Positions 45,723 to 55,957 are shown, counted from the stretch's first letter. The stretch: 64,000 bases of DNA from Notospermus geniculatus (GCA_002633025.1 NMRB01000724.1:200568-264567); one strand, 5' to 3'. The notes: generated from the sequence alone by a model not told the origin. A program made the numbers and translations.

Positions 45723-46624
45723 TTAATTGACTAATGTTTTAGATTCTGGAGTTGGGTCAATGTGAGTGTTGTTCGTCTGAAGTTTTGGAACTGGGTCGTC
45801 GTCATCAAACAACTCGTGCAGTCCATCGTACACAAGATTGGGGTGTTGAACCATGCCTTCATACCACATCATGTTTGGGGTTTCTGCTCGGCAAAGGGAT
45901 GATTTTTCCACTGCTCCTGAAATTCCTACAGCGCTCATTAAAGGAGTTAGACGCCGAAGTTGTAAACAAGCTGGTTTGTTTATGGTCGGCAAACTAGTTT
46001 TATTCCTACGTAAAGGTGGCAGCAAGAGTAGCGCCCCGTGATCGTTAGACTGGTGCCTGGTCCAATGCAACTCACTCACGATATTCACGTCAGTACACAT
46101 CACCGACAATAGGTGGCAGCACCGCAGGCGTCGCATGGATAGAGAACCAGTGAGTGAGTGTTTACAACTTCGGCGTCTAACTCCTTTAATCCTGGGGCCA
46201 AAAACATACCGTACTGCGAAGTTGTGAATTTCTTTGTACCGATCAGCAAATCCATCATTCTCAAGCAAGAAGAAAATATCAGAATAATGGTAATACACTC
46301 TCTGCCTACACATCTCGTCACAATCTCTCGATTCTTTGATTGTGGGTGGACTTCCCCGTAAAAAAACTGCCTCGGTTAACACCTCTGGATTCAACCACGT
46401 AAGTCATGTAAGTCACAACCTGAACATTTTGGGTTCCATAATCGGATCGGACACGCTGGGGTAATCCATACATATTCACTGTTTTTTTGAAATATGCCAA
46501 GACCACTTCGGACCGGTTGCACGTGATACTTTCCAAATAGACGCACATTCAGGAAAAGCCGTCTCCCCCACAATGGACCACAAAACCCCATGGGTCAATA
46601 ATTTTGTGATTCCCATCTATGTGC
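45723..46624 (-). pseudogene. Integrase catalytic core (rve-like family), split by a MITE
   Basis: The exon-like segment begins at 46624 after an acceptor (atctttcag). It carries the first catalytic region (HIDGNHKII), then VNMYGLPQRVRSDYG and GSFFTGKSTHNQRIERL, the signature of the widespread animal integrase-core family where RSDxGxxN and STHNQRIERLWRD are conserved. Further on come YHYSDIFFLLENDG, KEIHNFAVRYVFGPRI and MMWYEGMVQHPN. Breaks seen: TGA after GDGFS, TGA in place of the Trp codon after RIERL, a two-base deletion soon after, a 244-bp TTAA element after GPRI (45942-46185), and a frameshift before MMWYEG. This family occurs as intron-containing host-like genes and in transposons. 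This copy is dead. Confidence 0.8.
45942..46185. mobile_element. TTAA-flanked MITE, perfect 27-bp TIR
   Basis: TTAA at 45938-45941 and 46186-46189. Inverted ends of 27 bases are identical (AGGAGTTAGACGCCGAAG at the left, its complement at the right). A 244-bp non-coding element inserted into the integrase pseudogene between GPRI and the next conserved residues. The perfect ends suggest a recent insertion. TTAA points to piggyBac-type mobilisation. Confidence 0.92.
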
Positions 46625-46714
46625 CTGAAAGATAAAAAGTCGTATTTCATGTTTCATACAATACCGATGGTGTATCAGTTAAGGTCAACCTTTCAACTGA
46701 TTACTGATCAGTGG

Positions 46715-47371
46715 TTATGATTTATTCTCCGTGTGGAAAGGAGCACATGTGGAAGTCTCTTGCTCAGCAGGTTCACACCACCAAAATCCAGGATATCCAT
46801 TAAGTTCCACAGAAATATTGTTAAGCTTGCAGTGTCCTAAGTATAATCCTGCTTGAAATAAAGAAAAGTGCCAACTAAAATCTCTTTCGGGTTTTCCCAA
46901 GAAAATGACGTCACGAAATTCCGTTCGTTCAATAAGGTATCATCCAATCAAATTTCGTCCAATCAGAATTAAGTTGATTAAGTCAATGAAAGAGGCAACA
47001 TGGATGCCTACCAAAACGTTGCCGATGCGGTAACTTTGAAAACTTACTTCAAGTTTTCCAAAAGAGTTTCACTCACCGTTTGATTGTCCTAACCTTACGA
47101 AATAGCTTCCAAAATGATCGTCAGGATGTGCGTAATAATGTAAATTAATCCATGTGAGAATTCTAACTTCGTTTGCTGCTAAAAACTTTACTTTGTCGCA
47201 GATGACGTACTCGTAGCGACAGACGTGTAATAACGTTGTGCATGTGTGAGGCATTTGCACTGCATGCAGGCCTGCTTGGGCCCACATCATGACATCGATT
47301 CTGCATTTTCGTCTTCTTCTCGGGGTTCGGGAACGATCTTTACCGGTGTTCTCGGTTGAGTTCTCCACCAT
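46715..47371 (-). CDS. Candidate two-exon gene, function unknown
   Basis: Exon 1 (47371-47077) starts with Met and a basic segment (DRSRTPRRRRKCR), then a Cys/His-containing stretch (HAVQMPHTCTTLLHVCRY), and ends AACG at a GTGAGT donor. A 228-base intron ends at a good acceptor (tttctttatttcaagcag). Exon 2 (46848-46715) joins in phase and reads LYLGHCKLNNISVELNGYPG, FWWCEPAEQ, then a stop. The total is about 142 residues. No family is recognised. It precedes the integrase segment on the same strand and might be its N-terminal region or an unrelated gene. Confidence 0.35.
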
Positions 47372-47586
47372 GTAAAATACTAATATCCATACGGGGTGTG
47401 TCGAATTTCTGGCGTCCTCACTAAACTGCTGTCGAAAAAAAGGCGAGCTCCTGGGGCTTGAAGAAAAAAGCAGTGTCGAATTCCTGGCGAAAGTGCTGGT
47501 GGTTCTGGGTGAACTTGTGTCGAGTTCTTGGCGAACGGTTTCCCTTCAAGTGTTGAATAAGCCATGTAAGCGTCGAATGTCTGAAC

Positions 47587-47650
47587 GGGGGGGGGGGGGG
47601 GGGGNNNNNNNNNNNNNNNNNNNNNNNNNNNNNNNNNNNNNNNNNNNNNN
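47587..47650. other. Poly-G run and assembly gap
   Basis: 18 G followed by 46 N. Sequencing often fails at such runs, so the gap size may be nominal. Frames through it are not meaningful. Confidence 0.95.
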
Positions 47651-47897
47651 TCAGACTTCTCATATGACCAGTGCATAAACCTTGACAGCAGCCAATATAT
47701 GGTGGCCTTGAAAAAGGCCTGTGGACGGTAATGGTTTGTTTGTGAATTCCTAATAGATTAATTCACTGAGCCAAAAACAAATTAATTATGTACAGATTGA
47801 TTATGTACAGATTGATTATGTACAGAAATACAGTAAATGTCTTGACAGTCATGTGTTGCACATCTCAACATCCTGAAATGATATCAACCACCCACAG
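47651..47897. repeat. Short tandem repeat gattgattatgtaca
   Basis: Around 47785-47825 a 15-base unit gattgattatgtaca is repeated almost three times. The rest of the stretch holds nothing recognised. Confidence 0.7.
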
Positions 47898-48466
47898 TCA
47901 CGACAGTTCAAGCTTCTTTAAACCCTTCATGACAGCCCCTCTCATACTATTAACTAGTAGGAAATCCTCTCTCCAAACTCCCCGGTGGTGGTAATAATTC
48001 ACAGAATGCCCATCCCGAAATTCTTCCCGCAATAACTTATTTGTAGCGTACACATTCCCATTGTAGTCACCAGCCCAACTGGGGAACTTCTGCCGTGGTA
48101 TAGTGAGGACACATAAACATATTTCACACCATATTGCTCCTGCAGAAGAATTGCATATTTACTGATCTGGCCAGTCAAATCATGTGCATCAGTAGGAGGA
48201 CGAGGTGAAAGATCATTTCCGCCAATTTGCAAAAGAACTATATCAGGTTTGAAATTCCGGAGAGTACGAGAAACGTAAGGGTGTCCCGCCAACCTTGAAA
48301 CAGTAAGCCCCCCCCCGCAAAATTTAACATCACAACCTGTCACCCCAAGTTTACTAAAATTGTCTTTGAAGGTGCACTTTTCAATAATTTCAGCCCGCGG
48401 TTGGCAAACGAACTCCCCAAGCCGACGCACAAAGCTGTGCCCTACCACCAAGACTTTGGGATCCAT
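47898..48466 (-). pseudogene. SGNH hydrolase-like protein
   Basis: The likely start is Met 48466 (MDPKVLVVGHSFVRRLGEF). The longer upstream frame is a low-complexity AT repeat. Block I is GHSFVRRL with Ser as nucleophile, block II the Gly in VKFCGGGLTVSRL, and block III IVLLQIGGNDLS. After VYVSSLYHGRSSPV the first frame drifts, but one base over the family pattern continues (YNGNVYATNKLLREEFRDGH, YYHHRGVWREDFLL, MRGAVMKGLKKLEL) to a stop at 47898. So there is one frameshift near 48065. SGNH esterase-like ORFs accompany several non-LTR and tyrosine-recombinase retrotransposons. No such element is seen next to it. It may be a transposon ORF or a host gene; with one frameshift it is called a pseudogene. 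Confidence 0.7.
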
Positions 48467-48483
48467 AACAGCTCCCCGACAAA

Positions 48484-48556
48484 AATATATGTACAAAATA
48501 TACAATAATATGTACAAAATATACAATAATATGACACAATACAAAATATACACACA
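48484..48556. repeat. AT-rich tandem repeat
   Basis: A 24-base unit tatgtacaaaatatacaata is repeated about two and a half times. It creates a false hydrophobic leader (LYILYILLYILY) in front of the SGNH frame. Confidence 0.8.
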
Positions 48557-48929
48557 ATATTAATACGATCAAAATAGACAAATCAACCTTGTGATACGTG
48601 GAGGATATGATCAAACTAGCCAAATCAATTTGAACTAATTGGTACGTCTAATACTAGTAGTTTTTTTATTTGACCTCTTTTTCAAGGTCACAGGGGTCAA
48701 AGTAGCTACTGCCTTGGTAGTAACCACACAGTCTAATGATTTTCTGCCAACTTATAGCCTGAAATTGCAATATTTATCAAATTTGAATGTAATATCTCCA
48801 CGTGACCATCCTCCCAAACCAAGAGAGCCAGCCTATGCATAAGGATTAATCTTAAATTAAATTTCCTGGCTATAGTTTTCAGGAACATTCTACTTGGCCC
48901 AGCAATAAAGGCATTGACCGCACTGGCAT

Positions 48930-49001
48930 CATGCTTCTAAAAATCATGGGCCGTATTCAAAAAGGCATGCTTCTAAAAATCATGGGCCGTATTCAAAAAG
49001 G
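48930..49001 (+). repeat. Perfect 36-bp tandem duplication
   Basis: Two identical adjacent copies of 36 bases (48930-48965 and 48966-49001), each containing catgggccgtattcaaaaag. The duplicated unit includes the left terminus of the MITE at 48984-49122, so an element end was duplicated together with its flank. Confidence 0.95.
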
Positions 49002-49122
49002 CTGATCGTCGCGCGATTAAGACTTAGACGCGTATAACTTCACTAAATGCACACACTTTCACCCATGCATTTGACGAAGTTACACGCGTCTAAGTCTTAA
49101 ACACCCTTTTTGAATACGGCCC
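48984..49122. mobile_element. Foldback MITE, GGGCCGTATTCAAAAAG ends, CAT TSD
   Basis: A 139-bp element. Left gggccgtattcaaaaagg pairs with right cctttttgaatacggccc, then gacttagacgcgt / acgcgtctaagtc. CAT stands on both sides (48981-48983 and 49123-49125). Non-coding. Confidence 0.8.
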
Positions 49123-49125
49123 CAT

Positions 49126-51189
49126 AAGACAGGAAAACAACGGACTCGTTCACATCCCTCTGTGCAAGTTGGGCACTTGTAGTAGCACATCACAGTGTGC
49201 ACAGTGACCTGGCTGTAAGAATAGTGTGCATCCTGAACTTCGTCCTGATACTCGCACCTATAGTTCATGTAGTTTTCGGCAAAATCTCCGTGAACGAGGA
49301 CACGATTCCTCTGGTAGCTTGGACTTCAAGCCCTTCATTTGATGAGACTACCAGGAAGCGGTGAAGAGGTGTTGGGCTAGTCTGCTAATAACATCATCAC
49401 AAATCGTTTGTATCAGTTGAGATGCAGTTCCATCCTTCAGTACACGAGTTTTTGCCTTTATCCCACGACCACTGATGTCGACCTTGGATATCTCCCACTC
49501 ACTCCATGTCAACAAAGCCACCCATGTACATGACACCTCTCAGATTTTACTCAAACTTTGCAGATGTGTAGCGTATGATACCAAATGGAAGAATCCCAAA
49601 TTTCAGGTCAATATCTCTAACGGTTTTCGTTTGGCGCCCATTTGAATTTTGGGTGCCACGCCCTTTTGACAAATGTGAATTGGTCAATTCATTTTGGGCC
49701 ATTTTGGAAGGTAGATAACTTCTGTTCTGATTGAGATAGGAGGCTGAAGTTTGATTTGCTGGTATATCCTGGCCCATACTGCAAGATTCTTCAGTCAGAA
49801 TTACCATCTAACAGTGGGGAGAGGTGGGCCCAAATCCAATGTTTTAACACCCAGCAGCAAGAAATTTTTCACTTTTGGGGGTCTCTAGGTCTCAGATAAG
49901 TGTTTTATATGGGCTGAAATGTGATTTCCCTTCATATTTGGAAACTTTTCCATCGCAAAACTAAGTTTCAGGGTTATACCACTGGTGGGGGATTTATGAG
50001 GGTGTGAAAACCACTTCGGGCCAAAATGACCCTTCCAGACCTTTGATTTCAGACCCCCATTATGACCAAGTGGGCACTGAACGATGATAATGACATTTAT
50101 ACCAGACAAACATACTCATTTAAACATGCAATTAATAAAATAAAAACATTGACTTTTAACCTCCTTCTGTGTAAAGGGTTTGAAAGAAAGGCATTCGCAG
50201 GCCCTTTTTTGATGAAAAATTCAGAGTCCGAAAACTAGGTCAAGCAAGATATCATGGAAAAAGTCACGAAAGTTGTTTAAATTCAGTTACCATTAGATTA
50301 ATACAGATGTTCATCAATGAAAAACTGAGGTTATCGTCCTTAATAATGAAAAAAGGGTACTTTTATCCCCTTCTGTACCATAACCATCCTGAGAATCCCA
50401 GGGCGTCGCGCTCGCTCACTCGCACTATGCCCTGAGGACATCCACCCGATTTCGTGGGGTACTGGCGAAAGAAATCCTTTCGCCCAATCAGCATCGCGTT
50501 CATGCAATGACGTCATTCATTAGAGCTGGGCCTCCACTTCGTGTTGTGAAGATGGGACAAATCGCACTTCGATTCCCCGACAAACTCGCTGAATTGTTGA
50601 CTATTCCTGAATTAACTTCGCGTCAAAGTGGTTCTCACGGATTATGTACATAATGACTACCTATCAATAGGTTCAAAACACGAAGGTATGATCCTGTTCA
50701 TGTGTTTGGGGCAGCTATCATTCGACAGCGTGCATAAATTATGGAATGAGATACAATTCTATTTGCCTGGTGCCCGTTAACTCGTAACACCAGATGTGTG
50801 TGCAGACGTTGCAGCACTAGTCACGGTTACATCAAGTGGCGTTCCCCCACTGCAGTGCATGGATTATTCGCGAATTACCAATTGGCGAGTGCACACGAGG
50901 GAACAGCCCTCTTCCCCACCGAAACGGGATGGATTTCCTCAGGGCATTAGGGAGGGTACGACCGTAAATGACCTGAGATCTCAGGATATACCATAACGGT
51001 CATTACCTACGTTGAAACCAGGTCGCAATTGCAGTATACATGAAGGTAGATTTCAGTAATAATATATGTCCTTGGTAAATCCTTTTTGTAGCCAGCGCAG
51101 GAATTAGTTCACACGTTTAGTCGGAATTCTTGTCTTTCATCGTAGAAGTTGCATTATTTTGTCATGTTCTTTTTCCGCAAGTTTGTACT
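49126..51189. other. No gene seen
   Basis: About 2 kb. Short frames on both strands, none recognised. No clear inverted-end element or array was found. Confidence 0.4.
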
Positions 51190-51415
51190 GGCGGGCGCTG
51201 CGTCCATGAATTTCAGGTACATAAGCAGCAAATAACATGCTGGAATGGCACCCAGCATGGAACCTGTTCCCTGTCTGATGGCCAAGAAAGGATCTTATTT
51301 TTCCTTACTCATGAATTTCACATAGACATCACCATGCTCGTCCGAATGCTCAACAATGGTACCAATTTCAGCCAATCCTCGTCATACATACAAGCAATGT
51401 ATTTTCCAGGATGAA
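51190..51415 (-). pseudogene. Fragment of a conserved C-terminal domain of transposon-related proteins
   Basis: Across three frames the minus strand reads KYIACMYDEDW, then IVEHSDEHGDVYVKFMS, then ILSWPSDREQVPCWVPFQHV. From memory, this order (YxVxYDxxWYxGxVxEVxxENxDVxVxFM, then W P..D.CWVP..HVLC) is a C-terminal module common in uncharacterised proteins of fish and invertebrates, often beside transposase-like or HMG-like regions. Two frameshifts make it a remnant. Role unknown. Confidence 0.45.
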
Positions 51416-51712
51416 AAATGGTTGAATCTTTAATATGATCTGAGTCCATCAGTGTAAACCATTTGTTTACTATCGATGCCAATTTTGGCAGCACCTCCGG
51501 CCCTGTGGGCTCATCTTCACCTTCCTCCTCAATGGTCTTTGAGGAGCGAGTCTAGGCCTTCCTCATCTGAGGAACCAGAGTTGCAATTTCCACCCGTGGG
51601 TGTATCCGTCTTAGACTTCATCAAGTTCTGGACATCATCATCATCATCCGGGCTTGAGTTAGACATCTGATGATACTTCCCTTGGGTTGTTCTTGCCTTC
51701 TTCTCCTGGATC

Positions 51713-52084
51713 TTATCCTATCGAGAGTATCAGTGAGCTTCTCGCTGCTTGTAATGTCCATGTCGACACGGTTTGTACCGGCTGGTGTCCCTGTCCTCGG
51801 CCCTCTTGGAGCAGAACCATCAAGTTTGACTGATTATTATGAATCTGAGTCATAGGTGAGCTAGTGGGAAGGAATGGTGGACTTCTGGGATCCAAACCTT
51901 CCTTTGCCATTCTAGGAATCATCCGTTGCATCTGTGGCTGTGTAGCGATTTTCACATCGTGTTCGGGGTAGCGTGTAGAGAATTTGCTATCTGTCATCTG
52001 AGGGCTAGTATTGCTGTCACCATGGGCCGGGTAGAACGTACGTGGCTGGGAAAGATATACACGACGGGATTTACGCGGACACAT
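51713..52084 (-). CDS. Unrecognised ORF sharing a 26-bp block with the SGNH/SAMD3-like ORF
   Basis: A 123-codon frame from Met 52084, rich in Pro, Ser and Arg, low complexity near the end. The segment TQPQMQRMIPRMAKEG is encoded by 26 bases (51916-51941) identical to 44890-44915, where the same frame reads QPQMQRMIQIV. No family is recognised. It lies between the zinc-finger ORF and the C-terminal fragment, on the same strand. Confidence 0.3.
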   Translation of the reverse strand: MCPRKSRRVYLSQPRTFYPAHGDSNTSPQMTDSKFSTRYPEHDVKIATQPQMQRMIPRMAKEGLDPRSPPFLPTSSPMTQIHNNQSNLMVLLQEGRGQGHQPVQTVSTWTLQAARSSLILSIG

Positions 52085-52941
52085 CTTACTTATGACGTCT
52101 CAAGAGAGGTGTCGCCACCAGGGTCGTGATATCGATCGTGCTTGACTGACGATGACGTCGTCTCCATGGCGAACGATTGATGACGACATAAAGCATATCT
52201 CCAGGGTAACGCCGCTCTTGTCTGCTAGTCTGTGTTTCTTCATGGGTTGAATTGTTCTGGATTAGCCGGATACTAGTAGTTGAGTCCTTTGAGGAATAGA
52301 GTCATGAGTCATAATGACCGTGACTCGGAATCATCAGATAATGGACGGCGGGAACACATCGAGACTGCAGGGACATTGGCTGAACGGAGTCATGGACCGA
52401 AACGATCGCGACTCGGGGTTCAACATGCGGGCATCATCTTCAGGTCAGAGTCATGGGCGGAAATCGACCGCGACTCGAAGGCACATCTTCTTCTTCCGTT
52501 GAAGGAGAGAATTCCGGGAGGAATTCTCCAAACTCCATCCTCTGTAGGTAGATGGGCTCGCTCACATTACCGCAGAGATACGCAATCAGAGTGTCGCCAC
52601 AGAAACGACGTTTCAAGGAAACAATTCATGAAATTCCAATAGGCTCCTGGACCAATCCGGAGGCACGCTACAAAGTTTGTGGGAAATGATGTCGACAAAG
52701 TCAAATATAAAAGTATTGAGATTGTATTTTCACTTTCTATTCAATTCATATCTTCTTCAGTTATCAATATGTACAACTGTTTCCATTTCGAGATGTATTT
52801 TATTTCAAAACCAAAGGATGAGAAAGAGCCGAGCCGAGCGTATGAGGAGCAGGAGCAGCGACATTCTGGTCTCAAGTTCATCAACACAACAGTTGACTTT
52901 CGTCATGACGACTCGCGAAGGTTTGGCTGGCTTGGACGGTT

Positions 52942-54025
52942 TCATGACCTTCCGGGGGATGTACTCCAGTGAGTCCTCATAACTCCTTCCTCTGAACCAT
53001 GGTATGATGGGCTACAATATCGATACTTAGTCGTCAACTCCGGCACGGTGTCGGGCGTGGAACTGGCCGCGGGAGGAAGAGCCGCAGGTATCGTACATGA
53101 TGTAGGCGTTTTCAGCAAGGGGACTTCTGACGGCGACACGATGATTATCTGCTCGCTGGCAGATGCTGCTGCCTCTTTCTCAACTTCAGTCAGACAAACA
53201 GGTGGTGGAGGGAGAACATCATCTGCTGGCGGATCGATTGGAGGAGGACCAAGCACTAGTGACAAGATGTCTACCGCCGGGGACTTCGGGGTGCGAACCG
53301 GTGACACAAATAAGTAAGGGCGCAGCATCTCCTGGGTCCTGTGGGGAGGCAGCAGGAGTCCTCGTCTTTTTCGCAGCGTCAGTCGACGGTGGCGGCACAG
53401 CAGTGGCAGGGAGGACAGTTTCTTCAGCGGGCCTAACATCCCTGGCGGGCACATCACGCTTCGGCGGGGCTGGAGGAACAACAGGCGAGTTCTCCTCGGG
53501 GTCAACGACTTGGACATCTGATTCGTCCCTGATATCTAGTACTGGCGGCGCTGCGATCGTGGCAGGGACAGGTACATCTTTCTTCTTTTTCTCCATTCGT
53601 TTGGCATCAGACAAGCTTGTTTTACTGCTCGAGTGAGATCTCGACAATTTTTCTTTCTTCTTTTCAGACTGTTGATAGTCCTGAACTTTCTTAAGAATTT
53701 CGGGAAGGATCGCTCCATCAGGGCCGAAAATTTTAATATCTGACGACGATGATGCGGAACTGGTCTTCCTCCTAGTGCGTTCAGGTGACTTTGACCTGGC
53801 GGATGACCTTGACGATTTATCCTTGGGGAACGTCCTCTTCAGGCAGTTATTTCGTTGATGGTGCTCCATCGATTTCCGGGACGAGAAGGGCTTTTCACAG
53901 TACTGGCAAGCAACCTTCTCATGCACTGCAACATGGCTGCTGATGAACTTCATCTGCGGAGGAAGAAGAGCGTAGTAAGAACTTGTGTCATTTTCCAGAC
54001 GGTTGAACATTTCAAACAACTTCAA
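52942..54025 (-). pseudogene. Zinc-finger and Pro/Ser-rich ORF, frameshifted
   Basis: From Met 54025 (or Met 53952 after the acceptor-like cttcctccgcag) the protein has one zinc finger, CQYCEKPFSSRKSMEHH..NNC, then a long Ser/Arg/Lys region (SSARSKSPERTRRK), a short predicted helix (PEILKKVQDYQQSEKKKEK), and Pro/Glu-rich sequence. Near 53300 the frame ending at 53219 loses character. One base over, it continues as PYLFVSPVRTPKSPAVDI, VLPPPPVCLTEVEKEA and so on to 52942. I infer one frameshift. It lies on the same strand as, and downstream of, the three-finger ORF at 54934, and both may be exons of one protein. It could be the extra ORF of a retroelement or a host regulator. Confidence 0.45.
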
Positions 54026-54138
54026 ACATGATAAATAAAGACAGGTGGCGACGACGTAGGTCGGGTTGTAGTTCTTTTATTGCGAATGACGATACAGGCT
54101 GTAGGGAAGTGTAGATGGCTCGTTTCTGGTTCTGCTAT

Positions 54139-54934
54139 TTATGCGATCCCGAACATCCATGTCTCTATGGTCCGCTCTGTGCTGCCATCCATAGACGTTT
54201 TAAATGTTTCCCGCTTGAATTGCTCCGTTTGCTTCATAATGGGAGTTAGGCTGCTTGGAAACATCAAAGTTGTGGCAGAATTCAGCGAATTTGGGCAAAC
54301 GATCTGCATGTCAGTCGAATGACCGTGGTCTTCTTCCTCCGTCATCCCGTCACGACGACAGGAGTCGTCGGACATGCACGCAGCTCTGACTACACCTGTA
54401 ACGTTTTTCAGTGATGCCTGTGAGCCAGTGTGACAATACAATAGATTGACGGAATAAGCCGCGACTTGACAATGGTCGACACACAGAGAAACAGTGAGTC
54501 TGTTTCCCAGTGTGTTCCGAACAATGGGAACCACACAGAAAAATGGCCTCACTGAAAAACGTTACACCGGCATCGCCACCGGCAGCTACATCGCCGTCGA
54601 TCGAAGAATCGTCATCAGGGCAAGCTTCTGCCATTTCCGCCTCCATCATATCGTGCTGGTGCGCACGCGTAAAATGGCGTACGAAATCGGCCGTCGTCGA
54701 AAACGTCAGGTTGCAGAACATGCAGAAAGGAACTCGGCATTTCGTCTTCCGGCAATGCTCTTCTGCGTCATGCAGTTCAGCGCTCTGTAGGCTGGCAGAC
54801 TTTTCTTGGCATTCATACAAGGGACAGGGAATCTTTGGTGTCAAGGTGCACAGGGCTCGATGAGAACGGCAGACGCCTGATGCGTACAGCTCGAACTTCT
54901 TGCCGCAATTAGTACAAACGAAACCTCTGACCAT
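54139..54934 (-). pseudogene. Three-finger C2H2-type protein, interrupted by a MITE
   Basis: Met 54934 stands in a Kozak context (CACCATGG) right after a strong acceptor (ttctttattgcag). Fingers seen: Cys7, Cys10, His25, Cys29; Cys37, Cys42, His55, His60; Cys71, Cys74, His87, His92 (the last is a classical C2H2). An acidic stretch follows (DDDSSIDGD). At 54566 a 170-bp element enters. Beyond it the acidic frame resumes as GVVRAACMSDDSCRRDG and MTEEEDHG and stops at 54139. The start lies only 33 bases after the stop of the Ty3/gypsy integrase on the same strand. Such zinc fingers bind nucleic acid. Whether this is a third ORF of the retroelement or a separate gene is open. Confidence 0.5.
54397..54566. 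mobile_element. MITE with perfect 18-bp TIR inside the zinc-finger ORF
   Basis: Inverted ends TGTAACGTTTTTCAGTGA and its complement are perfect. Length 170 bp. The target duplication is not clear (cc on both sides at most). It splits the acidic region of the zinc-finger frame, which is open on both sides. Confidence 0.8.
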
Positions 54935-54967
54935 GGTGCTGCAATAAAGAAAGGAAACATTAAGGTA

Positions 54968-55957
54968 CTAGTCTTCATATCTTTTCGGTCGTTGTTTAAC
55001 CCTGTTCGGCCTGAGTCTCGGAAATGAACTGTCTGCATCATCAGGATGAGCTGAGACGTCTGACGTCGTGGTCGGAGGATTATCTTCAAGGACCAGGTCC
55101 TGGTCGACTTGTGCTTCTTCATGCGGCTCCGATTCGTCTATTTCATCAGGACCAGAATCAGCAGAGACAGGTGTCACATCGGTGATCGGCCAAGGCTTCA
55201 TGTTGTCTCCATAATACAACTTCATTCTGTCATAGTGAGTGACGCGAGCGACAGCAGCTCTACTCCGTTGGATCTGATAGATGGTATCTGACAGGCGCTT
55301 GATCACAAGGTAAGGACCATTCCAATTGCAACTCAGTTTGGTAGTAAGACCCTTTTTATATCTCGGATTATAAACCCATACAAAGTCTCCAACTTTAAAT
55401 GGTTGACCGTGGTGACGCTGGTCGTAATTTCTCTTCTGTCTTCTGTGTTGGCCATCGATATGTTTCCTTGCGTCTCTATACGCGTCTTCCAGTCGACCTT
55501 TCAACTCAGTGATGTAATCATGAACTTCAGATTCTTTCTGCTCAGGACTTCCCTACAAGATGTCAATGGGAAGTGTCATCTCTCTGCCAAACATCGTGTA
55601 ATAAGGTGTCTCATGGGTGGTACTATGGACTGCTGAACGGTACGCCATCATGGCGTAGGGAAGTTGGAGGTCCCAGTCCTTTTGATTTTTCTTAAACATC
55701 ATAGCCAAAGAACTTAACAGGGTTCTGTTGTGTCGCTCAATCATTCCGTCCGACTGGGGATGCACAAGGGTGGTTCTGTAAGTGTCTGCAATCACCGCAT
55801 AAGCAGTGGGATGGGGACCTTCATCCTTGGCAGTTTCATGGTGGTCTCTGTTCTGTTCTGTAGTGTCTTCTAGCAATTCCGAAATGATAAGAAAGTCAAT
55901 AAACACTATATAATGACATCTATTTGAAATAAAAACACTAAGGACCGTATGCACCAA
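54968..55957 (-). pseudogene. Ty3/gypsy integrase, C-terminal half
   Basis: The upstream part has the catalytic Glu region of a retroviral-type integrase (TLVHPQSDGMIERHNRTLLS, then WDLQLPYAMMAYRSAVHSTT, TPYYTMFGREMTLPID). A TAG at 55553-55555 breaks the frame. It continues with a basic linker (EDAYRDARKHIDGQHRRQ), KVGDFVWVYNP and the GPY/F module (NWNGPYLVIKRLSDTIYQI), ending at 54968 with an acidic tail. The N-terminal zinc domain and the first two Asp residues are missing; a MITE copy lies at 55942-56090. Integrase joins the LTR-element cDNA to the host chromosome. It is truncated and carries a stop, so inactive. It is probably the same element as the gag-protease remnant at 56.8-57.6 kb. 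Confidence 0.9.

Noticed and set aside
53048-53636. Gly/Ser/Thr-rich plus-strand ORFs
   Set aside because: Shadow frames of the minus-strand Pro/Ser-rich zinc-finger ORF.
54397-54566. A frameshift inside the zinc-finger gene
   Set aside because: The break is a 170-bp inverted-repeat insertion, not a simple frameshift.
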